From NCBI GenBank assembly GCA_016188575.1, contig JACPHN010000227.1, forward strand, positions 1-17,326: a DNA stretch of 17,326 bases, written 5' to 3'. This document shows, piece after piece, positions 7,683 through 16,299 of this stretch. The first letter of the stretch is position 1. Each line of letters starts with the position of its first letter. The notes below the pieces were generated by a model, which was given only the letters and a program-made list of their open reading frames with translations, searched no databases and was not told where the DNA came from. The translations under genes were made by a program, and so were the position numbers. This stretch comes from Candidatus Schekmanbacteria bacterium (GTDB lineage Bacteria > CSSED10-310 > JACPHN01).

Positions 7683-8675
7683 CCGCTGCCGCTCGCGCCG
7701 GGCGCGGTTGCGACCAGCGCCGGCTGGTACCTGGTACCCCGACCCGACGACGCGCCGGCTTTCGCCGGCAGGTCGCCGATCTTGCGTCTCGCGATGCCGA
7801 TGGGGAGCTACCTGTTGATCGTGCGCCAGCAGGGATTTCGCGATACGCGTTGCCCGGTTCGCATCGGCCGCAATCAGCAGGTGCACGTGAACCTGCGCCT
7901 GTTCACAGATGCCGAGATAGGCGAAGGCTTCGTCTACGTTCCCGCGGGGCCGCTAGCAGTCGGCGGTGACCCCGCGGTGCCGCGGCAACTCGAGCGGCGG
8001 ATGATCGACGTCTCTGATTTTTTTATGGCCAGGTTTCCGGTGACAAACGGCGAATATCTCCCGTTTATCAACGACGTCGCTGCCCGCAACCCCGGCGATG
8101 CCCGCAAACGCGTACCGCGATGGGAGGACTTCGGCGGGAGCCACTGGCTCGAGGATGATTGCTCCCGCTGGTCGCTACCGAAGGGCAAGGATCAACACGG
8201 GTTGATCTGGGAACCAGATCAGCCTGTTGTCGACGTAACCTGGTTCGACGCCAACGCGTATGCAGCGTGGCGCTCGACCGTGGACGGGCGGCGGTACCGG
8301 TTGCCCACTGAGGTCGAATGGGAGAAAGCGGCGCGGGGCGCCGACGGCCGATATTATCCCTGGGGCGATCGCTTCGACGCGACCTGGTGTAACATGAGCG
8401 AGTCACGCCTGGAAGGCGGGCCGCGGCTCGGACCAGTTGGGGAATTCGCAGTAGATGAATCTCCCTAGGGCGTTTGCGACCTCGCGGGAAACGCGCTGGA
8501 TTGGTGCGAGAACGTTTTCGAGAGCGGCCAGAGCTGGCGAGCGCTGCGCGGCGGCGGCTGGCTGTACACGGGTCTCGATGCGCGCGGCGCCTATCGCTGC
8601 GGCAACGATCCCGCGATCCCGCTCGTCGGCGCCGGTTTTCGCCTGGTGCACGGCCCTACTTCCGAGCATCCTTGA
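7683..8675 (+). pseudogene. FGE-sulfatase (SUMF1-like) domain, C-terminal part of the kinase-FGE protein, interrupted by a second TAG
   Basis: This is the direct in-frame continuation of the kinase frame. After the end of a PEGA-like segment (MGSYLLIVRQQGFRD) comes a recognisable FGE fold from about 7922: FVYVPAG, PVTNGEYLPFI, PVVDVTWFDANAYAAW, RYRLPTEVEWEKAARG, YPWGDRFD, then DESP-TAG-GVCDLAGNALDWCENVF, RALRGGGW, AYRCGNDP and GAGFRLV, ending at TGA 8673-8675. Related proteins normally read SP(Y/F/W)GVYDMAGNVWEW, so the TAG at 8466 replaces one aromatic residue of a conserved core motif. Either side is intact, with no frameshift. No start codon between 7683 and 7922 has a good ribosome binding site, so this is not a separate gene. 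With readthrough the whole protein would have 914 residues. Whether it is a pseudogene, a sequencing error or recoding cannot be told from here. Confidence 0.8.
8466..8468 (+). other. Second in-frame amber codon of the kinase-FGE gene
   Basis: The TAG is codon 846 counted from 5931. It stands in the FGE signature at the position of a Tyr, Phe or Trp. TAC or TAT to TAG, or TGG to TAG, is a single base change. The following 68 codons remain clearly FGE-like. Confidence 0.85.
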
Positions 8676-8842
8676 CCCGGTCTCGCGCCGCAGGCTCCGG
8701 CCTTCAGGCCGGAATCAGGCGCTCTTCTGCCACCGGAAAAGGACGCTGAGCGGGCCGATTGACGGAGGGGGCGCTGCCGCTTCGGCGCCGCACAGGCGGT
8801 GGATTCAAGAACCGGAGCTAGCCTGCAGCAGACCGAGGTCGG
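8676..8842. other. Convergent intergenic region with small hairpins
   Basis: This 167-bp gap lies between the ends of two convergent genes. A perfect hairpin, CCGGCC-TTCA-GGCCGG, is at 8697-8712, 22 bases after the FGE stop, but no T-run follows, so it is at best a weak terminator. A smaller GCCG-CTT-CGGC hairpin is at 8776-8786. A GGCGGTGGATTC block occurs at 8795-8806. Confidence 0.5.
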
Positions 8843-11656
8843 TTAATCCGCGGGAACCCGCCCGGGCGCGACGGCCTCGGCCTCGAGACCGACATGCAGG
8901 TCCGGCCACTGGTCGTTGGCAGGGTGAGCCGTGAGACGCCAGACCGCCCTGGCAGAATCGCCGAAACGCCATGCGAAAATCTCGAAGTCGGCGCGATCCT
9001 GGTCCAGTCCCGTGGATGCCGCGCCCCACAAGAGCCACGCGCCGTCACTGCTCGCGCGCGGGAAGAACTCCGTGCTGAAGCGACCCTGCAGATCGATCAG
9101 GAGCTTTCGCTGCGCTCCCGTTGCGGTGGCGGACATGATGCTGCTGCCGCCGCGTCCCCGGCCCTCAACCCAGGCGACCATGCCGCTGTCAGCCATCCAA
9201 CCGATCTCGCATCCTTCGCCTGGCAGCCGAGAGAATGCCCGCGACGCCAGGTCAAGGACGCCGAAGGTCCGCCGGTCGCCGCGCACGGTCATCGCCAGCA
9301 AGCCATTCCAGAGCTCGGCGCCCACCGGGTCACCGCCGCCGAGCCCCGCGAGGTCGACCAGCACCTCCTCCTGTCGATCCTCGAGCCCCAGGCGAATGAC
9401 CGCCTGGTCCCGGCTGAACACCACGGACCGGCCGCCGTCGGCGAACGCCGGCAGCGCGCCGTGCTCGGCCAGACGTTCCGCTCCCGTGCCGTCGGCGCTC
9501 ATCATCCACACGTCCCACTCGGCGCTCTCGTGGGTCAGCGGACACCGCTCCCGGCTGCGATTGAACAAAATCCGCGTGCCATCGGGCGAAAACCGGGGAT
9601 AGGTGTCCGCGCGCGGATCCCGGGTCAGTTGCGTGAGCGTGCGCTTCGCGCTGGTGAGCTCCAGCATCGCCAGCTCGTGATTCCCCGCGCGATTGGTCGC
9701 CCACACCAGGCGCCCCCGAAGCGTTTCCGGGAGATTCCCCCACGCCCGCAGCTCCGCGGCCGAAGCGCGCACCTCCGAGTCGACAGGTGCGGACCGCGCG
9801 GTCGCGCCGGGGTCAACGTCGCCCGCAGCATCGCCGCCCGCAGCATCACCGTCGGGCGGCGGCGCCGAGAGCGTCCACGCCGACCCCGTGCGGCGCGACA
9901 CGCCGTTTCCCGTGAAAATCAAAAACCACGACAGCGCCTCCGGCAGCGGCGTCAGGAAGCCCAGCTCGAGCTGCCGCCCCTCCCGAAAACCGTTGAACTG
10001 GTAAACCTTGCCCTCGTTTTGCGGGCCGAAGAGGTCCCGCCACGGCGTGCCCAGCGGGACTCCGCCGGACTCGACACCCACGCTCAGACTCGCGCAGGAG
10101 GACAGGGTGGCCGCGACCGGCAGGCCCTGCCCGTTGGAGGCCAGATCCCTGAGATACGTGAGGCCAACCGCCCGAAGCTGCCGGTCCGGGAAGGTGAGGT
10201 CGAGCCAGGCCTGCACACTATGCTCGAGCAGCACGGGTGCTTCCGGGACTTGCAGCTCCGAGGCCAGGGTGTAGGGCGTGTTGATCAAGTAGACCGTCGC
10301 CCCGGCCGGAACGTGCGCAAGCTGCTTTGCCGCCGCCGTGAAGTAGCGCGCCGTCAGCTCGCCGACCGCCCTCCACTCGCCGTTGCGATGCAGGCCAAAT
10401 AGCGGCGAGGTTGCCAGCAATGAGACCACCACCGCAGCGGCGATGAACGCCTGCGCGCCTGCGGCGATCCGGCGCGCTCGCGGCGTTCTCCGGCGCAGCG
10501 ACGGGAGGGCGCGGGCGAGCGACCAGATCAGAGCCGGCGCGAAAAACAACACGTCGACATAGAGGTAACGCACAAAGAAGACCGTGAGCGCCAGGTGAAA
10601 GCCGAGCTGCACGACCAGACACGTCACGCAGAAGAGCCCGACCGGCGGTGGCGCATCATTCGCCGCGCTGCCGCGGTAGCGCGCCGCCAGAACGGCCGCG
10701 AGACTGCACACCAGCAGCACCCCCACCACTGCAACCCACAAGTAGCGCGCCCGCAGCTCCTCCCAGGAAGCGGAGAACCCGGGCGCGAACAGGCCCACGA
10801 CGTGGTCCCAGCTCGAACCGAGCACGCGCCTCGCCAGCGGCCAGCGTTCAAACTCGTATCCGCCGATGCGCCCCAGGACGAGGTAGCGCACCGCGACAAA
10901 GCCGAGCGTGACGGCGACGTGAGGCAGGCAGGTCGCGAGCGCCGCCCGCGCGCGCGCCAGCGCACCCGCGCGGTTCCCGCAGAACCACGCGAGCAGAAAC
11001 ACCAGGGCCGGGATCGTGGCGCCCGATTCTTTCGCTCCGAGCGCCAGCGCGCAGGCCACCGCCGAGCCCCCCAGAGCCCACCGCCCGCCCTCGCGCAGAT
11101 GCTGCGCGGCACCCACGAGCGACGCCATCATGAAGAGGGCCACCACGAGGTCAGCGCGGTAACCGATGGAGGGGACGTTTTCGACGTGAATGGGATGGGC
11201 CGTGAACAGCACCGCCGCGGCCAGCGCGAATCCCGCCGGCGGCCGGGGCGCGGTGAGCTGCCGCAAAAACGCGTAGAGAAGCGCGGCAGTAAGCGCGTGC
11301 AGGAGCAGGTCCATGCCGTGGTGGTAGGCGGGGTCCAGCCCCCCGAGCGCCTCCGAGAGCCCGAACGTCAGGCTCGTTACGGGCCGATAATAGCGCGCGT
11401 TGAGCATCCGGTCCTTCATGAAGGGGCTGCTCAGGGTGTCCCAGAAGTCCCGGGCGGAGCGAATCCTCCCCGTGAGGATCGCGGGATAGGTGTCGGCGTG
11501 GGTGATTTCGTAGCCGATAATGTCGCCGTAGCAGAGCCACGCCACCAGCAGGACGAGCCCGCCGCCAATCCAGGTGGCCGGGAGCCGGCCGGCCGCCTGC
11601 GGGAGCCAGCCAGCCGCCTGCGGAGCGGCACCCGGAAAGCTCGCGTGTGCCTCCAT
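8843..11656 (-). CDS. GT-C-type membrane glycosyltransferase (TMTC-like) with C-terminal TolB-like propeller
   Basis: 937 residues. The N-terminal half is a polytopic membrane protein; hydrophobic helices are visible at about 29-48, 115-131, 141-153, 168-184, 196-208, 213-227, 243-262, 305-325, 340-380 and 398-417. Motifs recall TMTC/O-mannosyltransferase-like GT-C proteins: RYYRPVTSLTF (88-98), DPAYHHGMDLLLHAL (108-122), HPIHVENVPSIGYRADL (154-170) and KES (209-211). It probably transfers sugar from a lipid-linked donor outside the membrane; donor and acceptor are unknown. About 640-925 is beta-propeller-like, with TolB/PD40-type repeats (YPRFSPDGTRILFN, DVWMMSADGTG, FPRASSDGAWLLWG). A Pro/Gly/Asp-rich linker (about 597-625) joins the halves. 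The ATG lies 6 bases after the SDR stop, and its ribosome binding site is poor, so coupled translation is likely. It stops with TAA. Confidence 0.88.
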   Translation of the reverse strand: MEAHASFPGAAPQAAGWLPQAAGRLPATWIGGGLVLLVAWLCYGDIIGYEITHADTYPAILTGRIRSARDFWDTLSSPFMKDRMLNARYYRPVTSLTFGLSEALGGLDPAYHHGMDLLLHALTAALLYAFLRQLTAPRPPAGFALAAAVLFTAHPIHVENVPSIGYRADLVVALFMMASLVGAAQHLREGGRWALGGSAVACALALGAKESGATIPALVFLLAWFCGNRAGALARARAALATCLPHVAVTLGFVAVRYLVLGRIGGYEFERWPLARRVLGSSWDHVVGLFAPGFSASWEELRARYLWVAVVGVLLVCSLAAVLAARYRGSAANDAPPPVGLFCVTCLVVQLGFHLALTVFFVRYLYVDVLFFAPALIWSLARALPSLRRRTPRARRIAAGAQAFIAAAVVVSLLATSPLFGLHRNGEWRAVGELTARYFTAAAKQLAHVPAGATVYLINTPYTLASELQVPEAPVLLEHSVQAWLDLTFPDRQLRAVGLTYLRDLASNGQGLPVAATLSSCASLSVGVESGGVPLGTPWRDLFGPQNEGKVYQFNGFREGRQLELGFLTPLPEALSWFLIFTGNGVSRRTGSAWTLSAPPPDGDAAGGDAAGDVDPGATARSAPVDSEVRASAAELRAWGNLPETLRGRLVWATNRAGNHELAMLELTSAKRTLTQLTRDPRADTYPRFSPDGTRILFNRSRERCPLTHESAEWDVWMMSADGTGAERLAEHGALPAFADGGRSVVFSRDQAVIRLGLEDRQEEVLVDLAGLGGGDPVGAELWNGLLAMTVRGDRRTFGVLDLASRAFSRLPGEGCEIGWMADSGMVAWVEGRGRGGSSIMSATATGAQRKLLIDLQGRFSTEFFPRASSDGAWLLWGAASTGLDQDRADFEIFAWRFGDSARAVWRLTAHPANDQWPDLHVGLEAEAVAPGRVPAD

Positions 11657-11662
11657 GCGCGC

Positions 11663-12454
11663 TCAGAGCAGGCCGCGGCAAGCGCCGCCGTCCACCTGGA
11701 TCACGGTACCCGTCATGAACGCGGCGAGCTCGGAAGAGAGGAACGCAACCAGCGCCCCGAGCTCGCGCGGCTGCCCCAGCCGGCCGACCGGGATTTCGCG
11801 CACCATGGCCGCGAGCGCCGCCTCTTCGCTCAGCCCCTGCGCCGCGGCCCGGGTCGCGGCAAGCTGGCGAATGCGCACCGTGTCGTGCGAACCCGGACAG
11901 ACCACGTGCATGAGCACGCCGTCGGCCGCGATCTCCGCCGAAACCGACTTCGTGTAGCCCGCCAGTCCGACGCGCGCGGTGTTGGACAGGAGCAACCCGG
12001 CGATGGGTTGTTTCACCGAAATGGAGGCGACATGGACGACCCGCCCCCACTTGCGAGCGCGCATGGACGGCAGCACGAGGCCGCACAGGTGAATGGCGGA
12101 GAGGAGGTTGCGGTTGAGCGCCAGGTTGAAATCCGCGTAGGCGACCTGGTCGATGCCGCCAGCCGGCGGCCCCCCGTTATTGGTCACGAGAATGTCGATG
12201 TCGCCGAGCTCCGCGCGCACGGCGGTCACCAGTTGCTCGCGCGCCGCGGCGTCATCCAGATCGGTTTGAAATCCGGCGGCCCGCGCCGCGCCCGCGGCCC
12301 GCAGGCTGCCGGTGGCCTCGCGCAGCCGCGCCTCGTCACGCGCCGCGATGGCAACGACCACACCCTCGGCCGCCAGCGCCGCGGCGCAACCGCGCCCGAG
12401 CCCCGCGCTCCCGCCGCACACCAACGCCACTTTTCCCGCGATCCCCAGATCCAT
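11663..12454 (-). CDS. Short-chain dehydrogenase/reductase-like protein lacking YxxxK
   Basis: 263 residues, the usual single-domain SDR length. It has a Rossmann fold start with the nucleotide loop GGSAGLG (14-20, in place of TGxxxGxG), DLDD (65-68), NNGGPP (92-97, the NNAG site) and a normal C-terminus (VGRLGQPRELGALVAFLSSELAAFMTGTVIQVDGG). The catalytic Tyr and Lys are replaced: after HVASISVKQPIAG the site reads S157-N-T-A-R161. I recall a divergent ketoacyl-reductase-like SDR subgroup with this LSNxxR arrangement. Reductase activity is therefore uncertain, and the substrate is unknown. AGGAGG stands four bases before the ATG. It lies 73 bases after metH and 6 bases before the glycosyltransferase, so all three are probably co-transcribed. 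Confidence 0.9.
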   Translation of the reverse strand: MDLGIAGKVALVCGGSAGLGRGCAAALAAEGVVVAIAARDEARLREATGSLRAAGAARAAGFQTDLDDAAAREQLVTAVRAELGDIDILVTNNGGPPAGGIDQVAYADFNLALNRNLLSAIHLCGLVLPSMRARKWGRVVHVASISVKQPIAGLLLSNTARVGLAGYTKSVSAEIAADGVLMHVVCPGSHDTVRIRQLAATRAAAQGLSEEAALAAMVREIPVGRLGQPRELGALVAFLSSELAAFMTGTVIQVDGGACRGLL

Positions 12455-12458
12455 CTCG

Positions 12459-12464
12459 CCTCCT
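12459..12464 (-). promoter_or_regulatory. Ribosome binding site of the SDR gene
   Basis: AGGAGG followed by CGAG and ATG at 12454. The strong site inside the metH-SDR gap supports separate translation initiation here. Confidence 0.75.
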
Positions 12465-12527
12465 GTTTCGCTTCCCGCGCGCCCGAGGCGCCCGGCGGCG
12501 CCTGGCCTCGCTTGCTGCGGCCGCCGT

Positions 12528-15500
12528 CTACGCCGAAAAATACCGCGCGTCGGGGTGGTGAAAGACCATCGCGCTGACGCTCGCCTCGGGTTCCATCATG
12601 AAGCCGTCGGTCAGCGTGACGCCGATGCGCTCGGGCGCCAGCAGCTCGAACAGCGTCCCCTGGTCCTCCAGCGCCGGGCACGCCGGGTACCCGAACGAGT
12701 AGCGGCGGCCGCGGTACTGAGCCTTGAAGCGCTGCTCCATGGTCATGTCGGCGGGGTCCGCAAACCCCCAGGCATTGCGAATCTGAGCGTGGAGCAGCTC
12801 GGCGAAGGCCTCCGCGGTTTCCAGCGCCAGCGCCTGCAACGCATAGCTCGCCAGGTATTCGCCGCGCGCCTTGAGATCCTCCGCGGCCTGACGCACACCG
12901 AGCCCGGCCGTCACCACGAGCAACGCCACGGTGTCGGCCGCCGCACCATTCGCGGCCGCCGGCGCCACGTAGTCGGCAATGCAGAGGTGGGTGCCTTCCT
13001 GCTGGCGCGGGAAGGCAAGCGAGGCCGCCGGGGTCGCCGCGCCTTCCGTGAGGAAGAGATGGATCTGATCTCCTGCGGAGGCGGCGCGGAAAAAGCGATA
13101 GATGCCGCGCGCTCGCATGGCCCCTTCGCGGCACCTCGCGCGCACGGCGTCCATGGCCGCCTTGAGCGCGACCGCCTTGGCACCACCGTCGAGCCGCAGG
13201 AGCTCCGCCGCGGAGGTGCTGTCGACGCGGCGCGCGAGGGTCCCGTTCAGGCCGAGGTGGCGCCCGTACAGCATGCGCGGATTGACGTAGCGCCACAGGT
13301 GATCCAGCGCGATGTCGCCGATCACGTGGGCGTCAAAGTCCGGCGCCTTGGGGATTTCCGCCGCCTCCAGCCGGCGCACGGCCGGCGCGCCCGGGACCGC
13401 GGCGCGCTCGCCGCCTGCCACTCCCGCGGGCGCCGCCGCATCGCCTGGAACCGCCGTTTGCTTTCGGGCAAGCCCGAGCTTCAGCGCCGCGTGTTCCGTG
13501 GGGTCCACGAGGCGCTTGGCCAGTGACAGCCCCTCCATGGCGTCCCGTGCGTAACAGACGGTGCCGTCATAGGCCGGCGCGATCCGCGTGTTGACGAACC
13601 TCTCCGAGAGCGCCGCACCGCCCACCAGCAGCGGCGCGTCAATACCGGCGGCGCGCAGGTCTTCGGCGGTTGCGACCATCTGATGAGCGCTCTTCACCAG
13701 GAGCCCCGACAGCCCGATGATGTCGGGCCGGAGCTCGCGGGCGCTCGCGATGAGCTGTGCCGGGTTCACCTTGATGCCCAGATTCACGACCTCGAAGCCG
13801 TTGTTCGACAGCACGATGTCCACGAGGTTCTTGCCGATGTCGTGCACGTCACCCTTGACGGTCGCGAGCACGACGCGGCCGCGAAGCGGTCCCGTAACGT
13901 CCTCGAGATGCGGCTCCAGGTAGCGAACCGCCGCCTTCATCGATTCGGCGCTCTGCAGCACCTCGGCGACGATGAGCTGATTATCGTTGAACAGCCGCCC
14001 GACCTCGTCCATGCCGGCCATCAGCGGGCCGTTGATGAGCCCCATGGCGTCCCACTGCCCGCTTTGCAGCGCCGCTTCGAGGTCCGCTTCCAGCCCGTCG
14101 CGCGTCCCCTCGACGATGTAGCGCGCGAGCCGGCGGTCCAGCGGCAGCGTTTCCTTCTCCACCACCACGGGCGCGCGGTCGCGAAAATACGCCGCGAACG
14201 CCGCCACCGGGTCGTCGCCTCGCATCCACAGGAGGTCTTCCGCAAGCCGGCGCTCCTCCTCAGGAATCGAGGGGTAGCGAACCAGCTTCTCGGCGTTGAC
14301 GATCGCCAGATCCAGGCCCGCCTGCACGCAGTGGTAGAGAAAGACGGCGTTGAGCACCTCGCGTCCGGCCGCAGGCAAACCGAACGAGACATTGCTGATG
14401 CCGAGAATCGTACGCGTACCGGGGAATCGTTGCTTGACCAGCCGGATCCCCTCGATCGTCTCGACAGCGGCGCCGCGATACTGCGCGTCGCCGGTCGCGC
14501 AGGGAAAGGTGAGCGGGTCCCAGATGATGTCCTCGGGAGCGATGCCGAATTCGCCGGTGAGCATGCCGTGGGCGCGTTCTGCGACCGCCACCTTGCGCTC
14601 GCGCGAGACCGCCATGCCCTGCACGGGGTCGTCGTCGATCAGCCCCACCACGAGCGCCGCCCCGAACGACTTCGCCAGCGGCACCACCTTCTCGAAGCGC
14701 TCGCGCCCGTCCTCCAGGTTGATGCTGTTGATGATCGCCTTGCCCTGACTGTAGGTGAGCGCCTCCGCGATGACCGCCGCGTCGGTGCTATCGATCATCA
14801 ACGGTGCCCGCACCTTGTGGATGAGCACCTCGAGGAAGCAGCGCATGTCGGCGGCCTCGTCGCGGTCCGGGCTGGCGAGACAGACGTCGACGATCTGCGC
14901 GCCGCCCCGAACCTGGGCGCGCGCGACCTCCGCCGCCTCCTGGAGCTTGTCTTCCGCGATGAGCCGGCGAAACTGCCGGCTGCCGATGACGTTGGTCCGC
15001 TCGCCGACGATGACGGGGCGCTTTTCGTCGTCGATCTCCAGGAAGTCGACGCCGGAAACCTGACATCGCCGCCGCGGCTGAAAAGCGCGCGGCCGGGCGC
15101 GGTCCGCCACGGAACGTAGCGCCGCGATGTGCTCGGGTTGTGTCCCACAGCACCCGCCCACGAAGTTTACCCAGCCGGCCTCGCAAAATCGCTCGATGAC
15201 TCGCGCGATCATCGCGGGCGTCTCCAGATAGGTACCGTTCTCGTCCGGCAAGCCCGCGTTGGGCACACACCCCACGGGAAAGGCCGTCATCTGCGCGAGC
15301 GTGCGGATGTGGTCGGTCATGAACTCGGGACCGGTGGCGCAGTTCAGGCCCAGATACAGCAGGTCGCGCCGATCCAGCGACGCGGCGAGCGCGTCGACGG
15401 CCTGGCCGGCCAACATCGTCCCGGTCGTCTCGATCGTGGCGGAGACCGCGACGGGAAGCGCTTCGCCGGTTTCCGCCGCGACGCGATCGATGGCGAGCAG

Positions 15501-16031
15501 CGCCGCCTTGATGTTGCGCGTGTCCTGGCACGTCTCCACGAGGAAATAGTCGACGCCCCCGGCGTGCAGGCCGCGCGCCTGCACCGCATAATCCTCGACA
15601 AGGCGTGCAAAGGTGACGCCGCCCGTGACGGAGAGGGCCTTGGTGGTCGGCCCCATGGACCCCGCGACCCAGCGCTGCCGCTGCCCGTCGCTGGCGGCGT
15701 CCGCCGCTTGCCGCGCGATCCTGGCCGCCGCCGCATTGATCTCGAACGCACAGTGCGCCAGCCCATACTCGGCCAGGACCAGCGGCGTCCCCCCAAATGA
15801 GTTCGTCTCGACGATGTCGGCGCCGGCGGCGAGATAGGACTCGTGAATGCGGGTAACCACGTCCGGACGCGTAAAGACCAGGTTTTCGTTGCAGCCTTCG
15901 AGCTCTTCACCGCCGAAGTCCGCGGGACCGAGCGCCAGCTTCTGCAGTGAGGTGCCCATGGCTCCGTCGAGGACCAGGACGCGCTCCTGGATGGCTTTGT
16001 GCATAAGGCTCAGGCGGCTCGATCGATTCAT
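12528..16031 (-). CDS. metH: Cobalamin-dependent methionine synthase
   Basis: 1,167 residues, close to the E. coli enzyme (1,227). It transfers a methyl group from methyltetrahydrofolate through cobalamin to homocysteine in the cytoplasm. All modules are present: homocysteine domain (1 to about 315) with zinc ligands C231, C294 and C295 (GLNC, GGCCGT), spaced as in E. coli; pterin-binding domain starting near GERTN (343-347); cap and B12 domain (about 620-855) with DVHDIG (728-733), where H730 is the cobalt ligand; and the activation domain (about 890-1167) with RRYSFGYPACP near G1114. An Ala/Pro/Gly-rich linker precedes the activation domain. The frame is open upstream to 16421, but homology begins at MNRSS, preceded by a weak purine-rich AAGAGAAGAG; a second ATG at 16004 is possible. 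It ends in TAG directly after the usual ARYF ending, so TAG acts as a normal stop here. It leads an operon with the SDR and glycosyltransferase genes. Confidence 0.97.
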   Translation of the reverse strand: MNRSSRLSLMHKAIQERVLVLDGAMGTSLQKLALGPADFGGEELEGCNENLVFTRPDVVTRIHESYLAAGADIVETNSFGGTPLVLAEYGLAHCAFEINAAAARIARQAADAASDGQRQRWVAGSMGPTTKALSVTGGVTFARLVEDYAVQARGLHAGGVDYFLVETCQDTRNIKAALLAIDRVAAETGEALPVAVSATIETTGTMLAGQAVDALAASLDRRDLLYLGLNCATGPEFMTDHIRTLAQMTAFPVGCVPNAGLPDENGTYLETPAMIARVIERFCEAGWVNFVGGCCGTQPEHIAALRSVADRARPRAFQPRRRCQVSGVDFLEIDDEKRPVIVGERTNVIGSRQFRRLIAEDKLQEAAEVARAQVRGGAQIVDVCLASPDRDEAADMRCFLEVLIHKVRAPLMIDSTDAAVIAEALTYSQGKAIINSINLEDGRERFEKVVPLAKSFGAALVVGLIDDDPVQGMAVSRERKVAVAERAHGMLTGEFGIAPEDIIWDPLTFPCATGDAQYRGAAVETIEGIRLVKQRFPGTRTILGISNVSFGLPAAGREVLNAVFLYHCVQAGLDLAIVNAEKLVRYPSIPEEERRLAEDLLWMRGDDPVAAFAAYFRDRAPVVVEKETLPLDRRLARYIVEGTRDGLEADLEAALQSGQWDAMGLINGPLMAGMDEVGRLFNDNQLIVAEVLQSAESMKAAVRYLEPHLEDVTGPLRGRVVLATVKGDVHDIGKNLVDIVLSNNGFEVVNLGIKVNPAQLIASARELRPDIIGLSGLLVKSAHQMVATAEDLRAAGIDAPLLVGGAALSERFVNTRIAPAYDGTVCYARDAMEGLSLAKRLVDPTEHAALKLGLARKQTAVPGDAAAPAGVAGGERAAVPGAPAVRRLEAAEIPKAPDFDAHVIGDIALDHLWRYVNPRMLYGRHLGLNGTLARRVDSTSAAELLRLDGGAKAVALKAAMDAVRARCREGAMRARGIYRFFRAASAGDQIHLFLTEGAATPAASLAFPRQQEGTHLCIADYVAPAAANGAAADTVALLVVTAGLGVRQAAEDLKARGEYLASYALQALALETAEAFAELLHAQIRNAWGFADPADMTMEQRFKAQYRGRRYSFGYPACPALEDQGTLFELLAPERIGVTLTDGFMMEPEASVSAMVFHHPDARYFSA

Positions 16032-16087
16032 TTCTCTTCTCTTGGCTTTCGGGATGGCAAAAACAGTCTCATTCGTCAGCGCCGACG

Positions 16088-16117
16088 AGCCTAGCGCTTC
16101 ACGGCGCAGCGAGTCAA
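16088..16117 (-). promoter_or_regulatory. Probable metH promoter
   Basis: The minus strand has TTGACT (16117-16112), an 18-base spacer and TAGGCT (16093-16088). The -35 matches 5 of 6 of the consensus and the -10 only 3 of 6. Transcription would start near 16081, about 50 bases before the metH ATG. A GGCGGTGGATTC block stands 16 bases upstream of the -35. I found no clear cobalamin, SAM or SAH riboswitch in the 268-bp gap. Confidence 0.45.
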
Positions 16118-16133
16118 TACGGGGCTGAAACCA

Positions 16134-16145
16134 GAATCCACCGCC
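16134..16145 (-). repeat. GGCGGTGGATTC block upstream of metH
   Basis: The same 12 bases occur at 3754-3765 (minus strand, upstream of the beta-helix gene) and at 8795-8806 (plus strand). All three are intergenic. The two promoter copies share the 16-base distance to TTGAC. The copy at 8795-8806 extends the match to CAGGCGGTGGATTC here and to GGCGGTGGATTCAAG at the beta-helix gene. Confidence 0.55.
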
Positions 16146-16299
16146 TGCTCGCCGTCGCCGGTAGGGCACTGCCTTGATTGTTTGGGGATCAGCAGCGGGA
16201 TGTTTGTGCCGGCAGCAACGCGCGATGAGTCGCGTGCGCGCGGTTGGGCGGTGACCCCACTGGAGCAGTTGTGCAACTCGTGGGCGGCGCGGTCCACGT

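Noticed and set aside
7782-8468. Independent FGE-domain gene
   Set aside because: No start codon in this stretch has a ribosome binding site, the frame is the exact continuation of the kinase frame, and the fragment lacks the final FGE segment that follows the second TAG.
5931-8675. Genome-wide reassignment of TAG
   Set aside because: metH ends at a TAG placed exactly at the natural C-terminus of the family, and the other complete genes use TGA or TAA, so TAG appears to work as a stop in this genome.
10595-12577. Plus-strand open frame of 660 codons
   Set aside because: It lies opposite the glycosyltransferase and SDR genes, both recognised by motif, and has the Arg/Gly/His-rich composition of a GC-rich antisense frame.
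13683-15119. Plus-strand open frame of 478 codons
   Set aside because: It is antisense to the conserved core of metH.
16032-16299. Riboswitch upstream of metH (cobalamin, SAM or SAH type)
   Set aside because: I found no B12 box or SAH-type core. A covariance-model search would be decisive.
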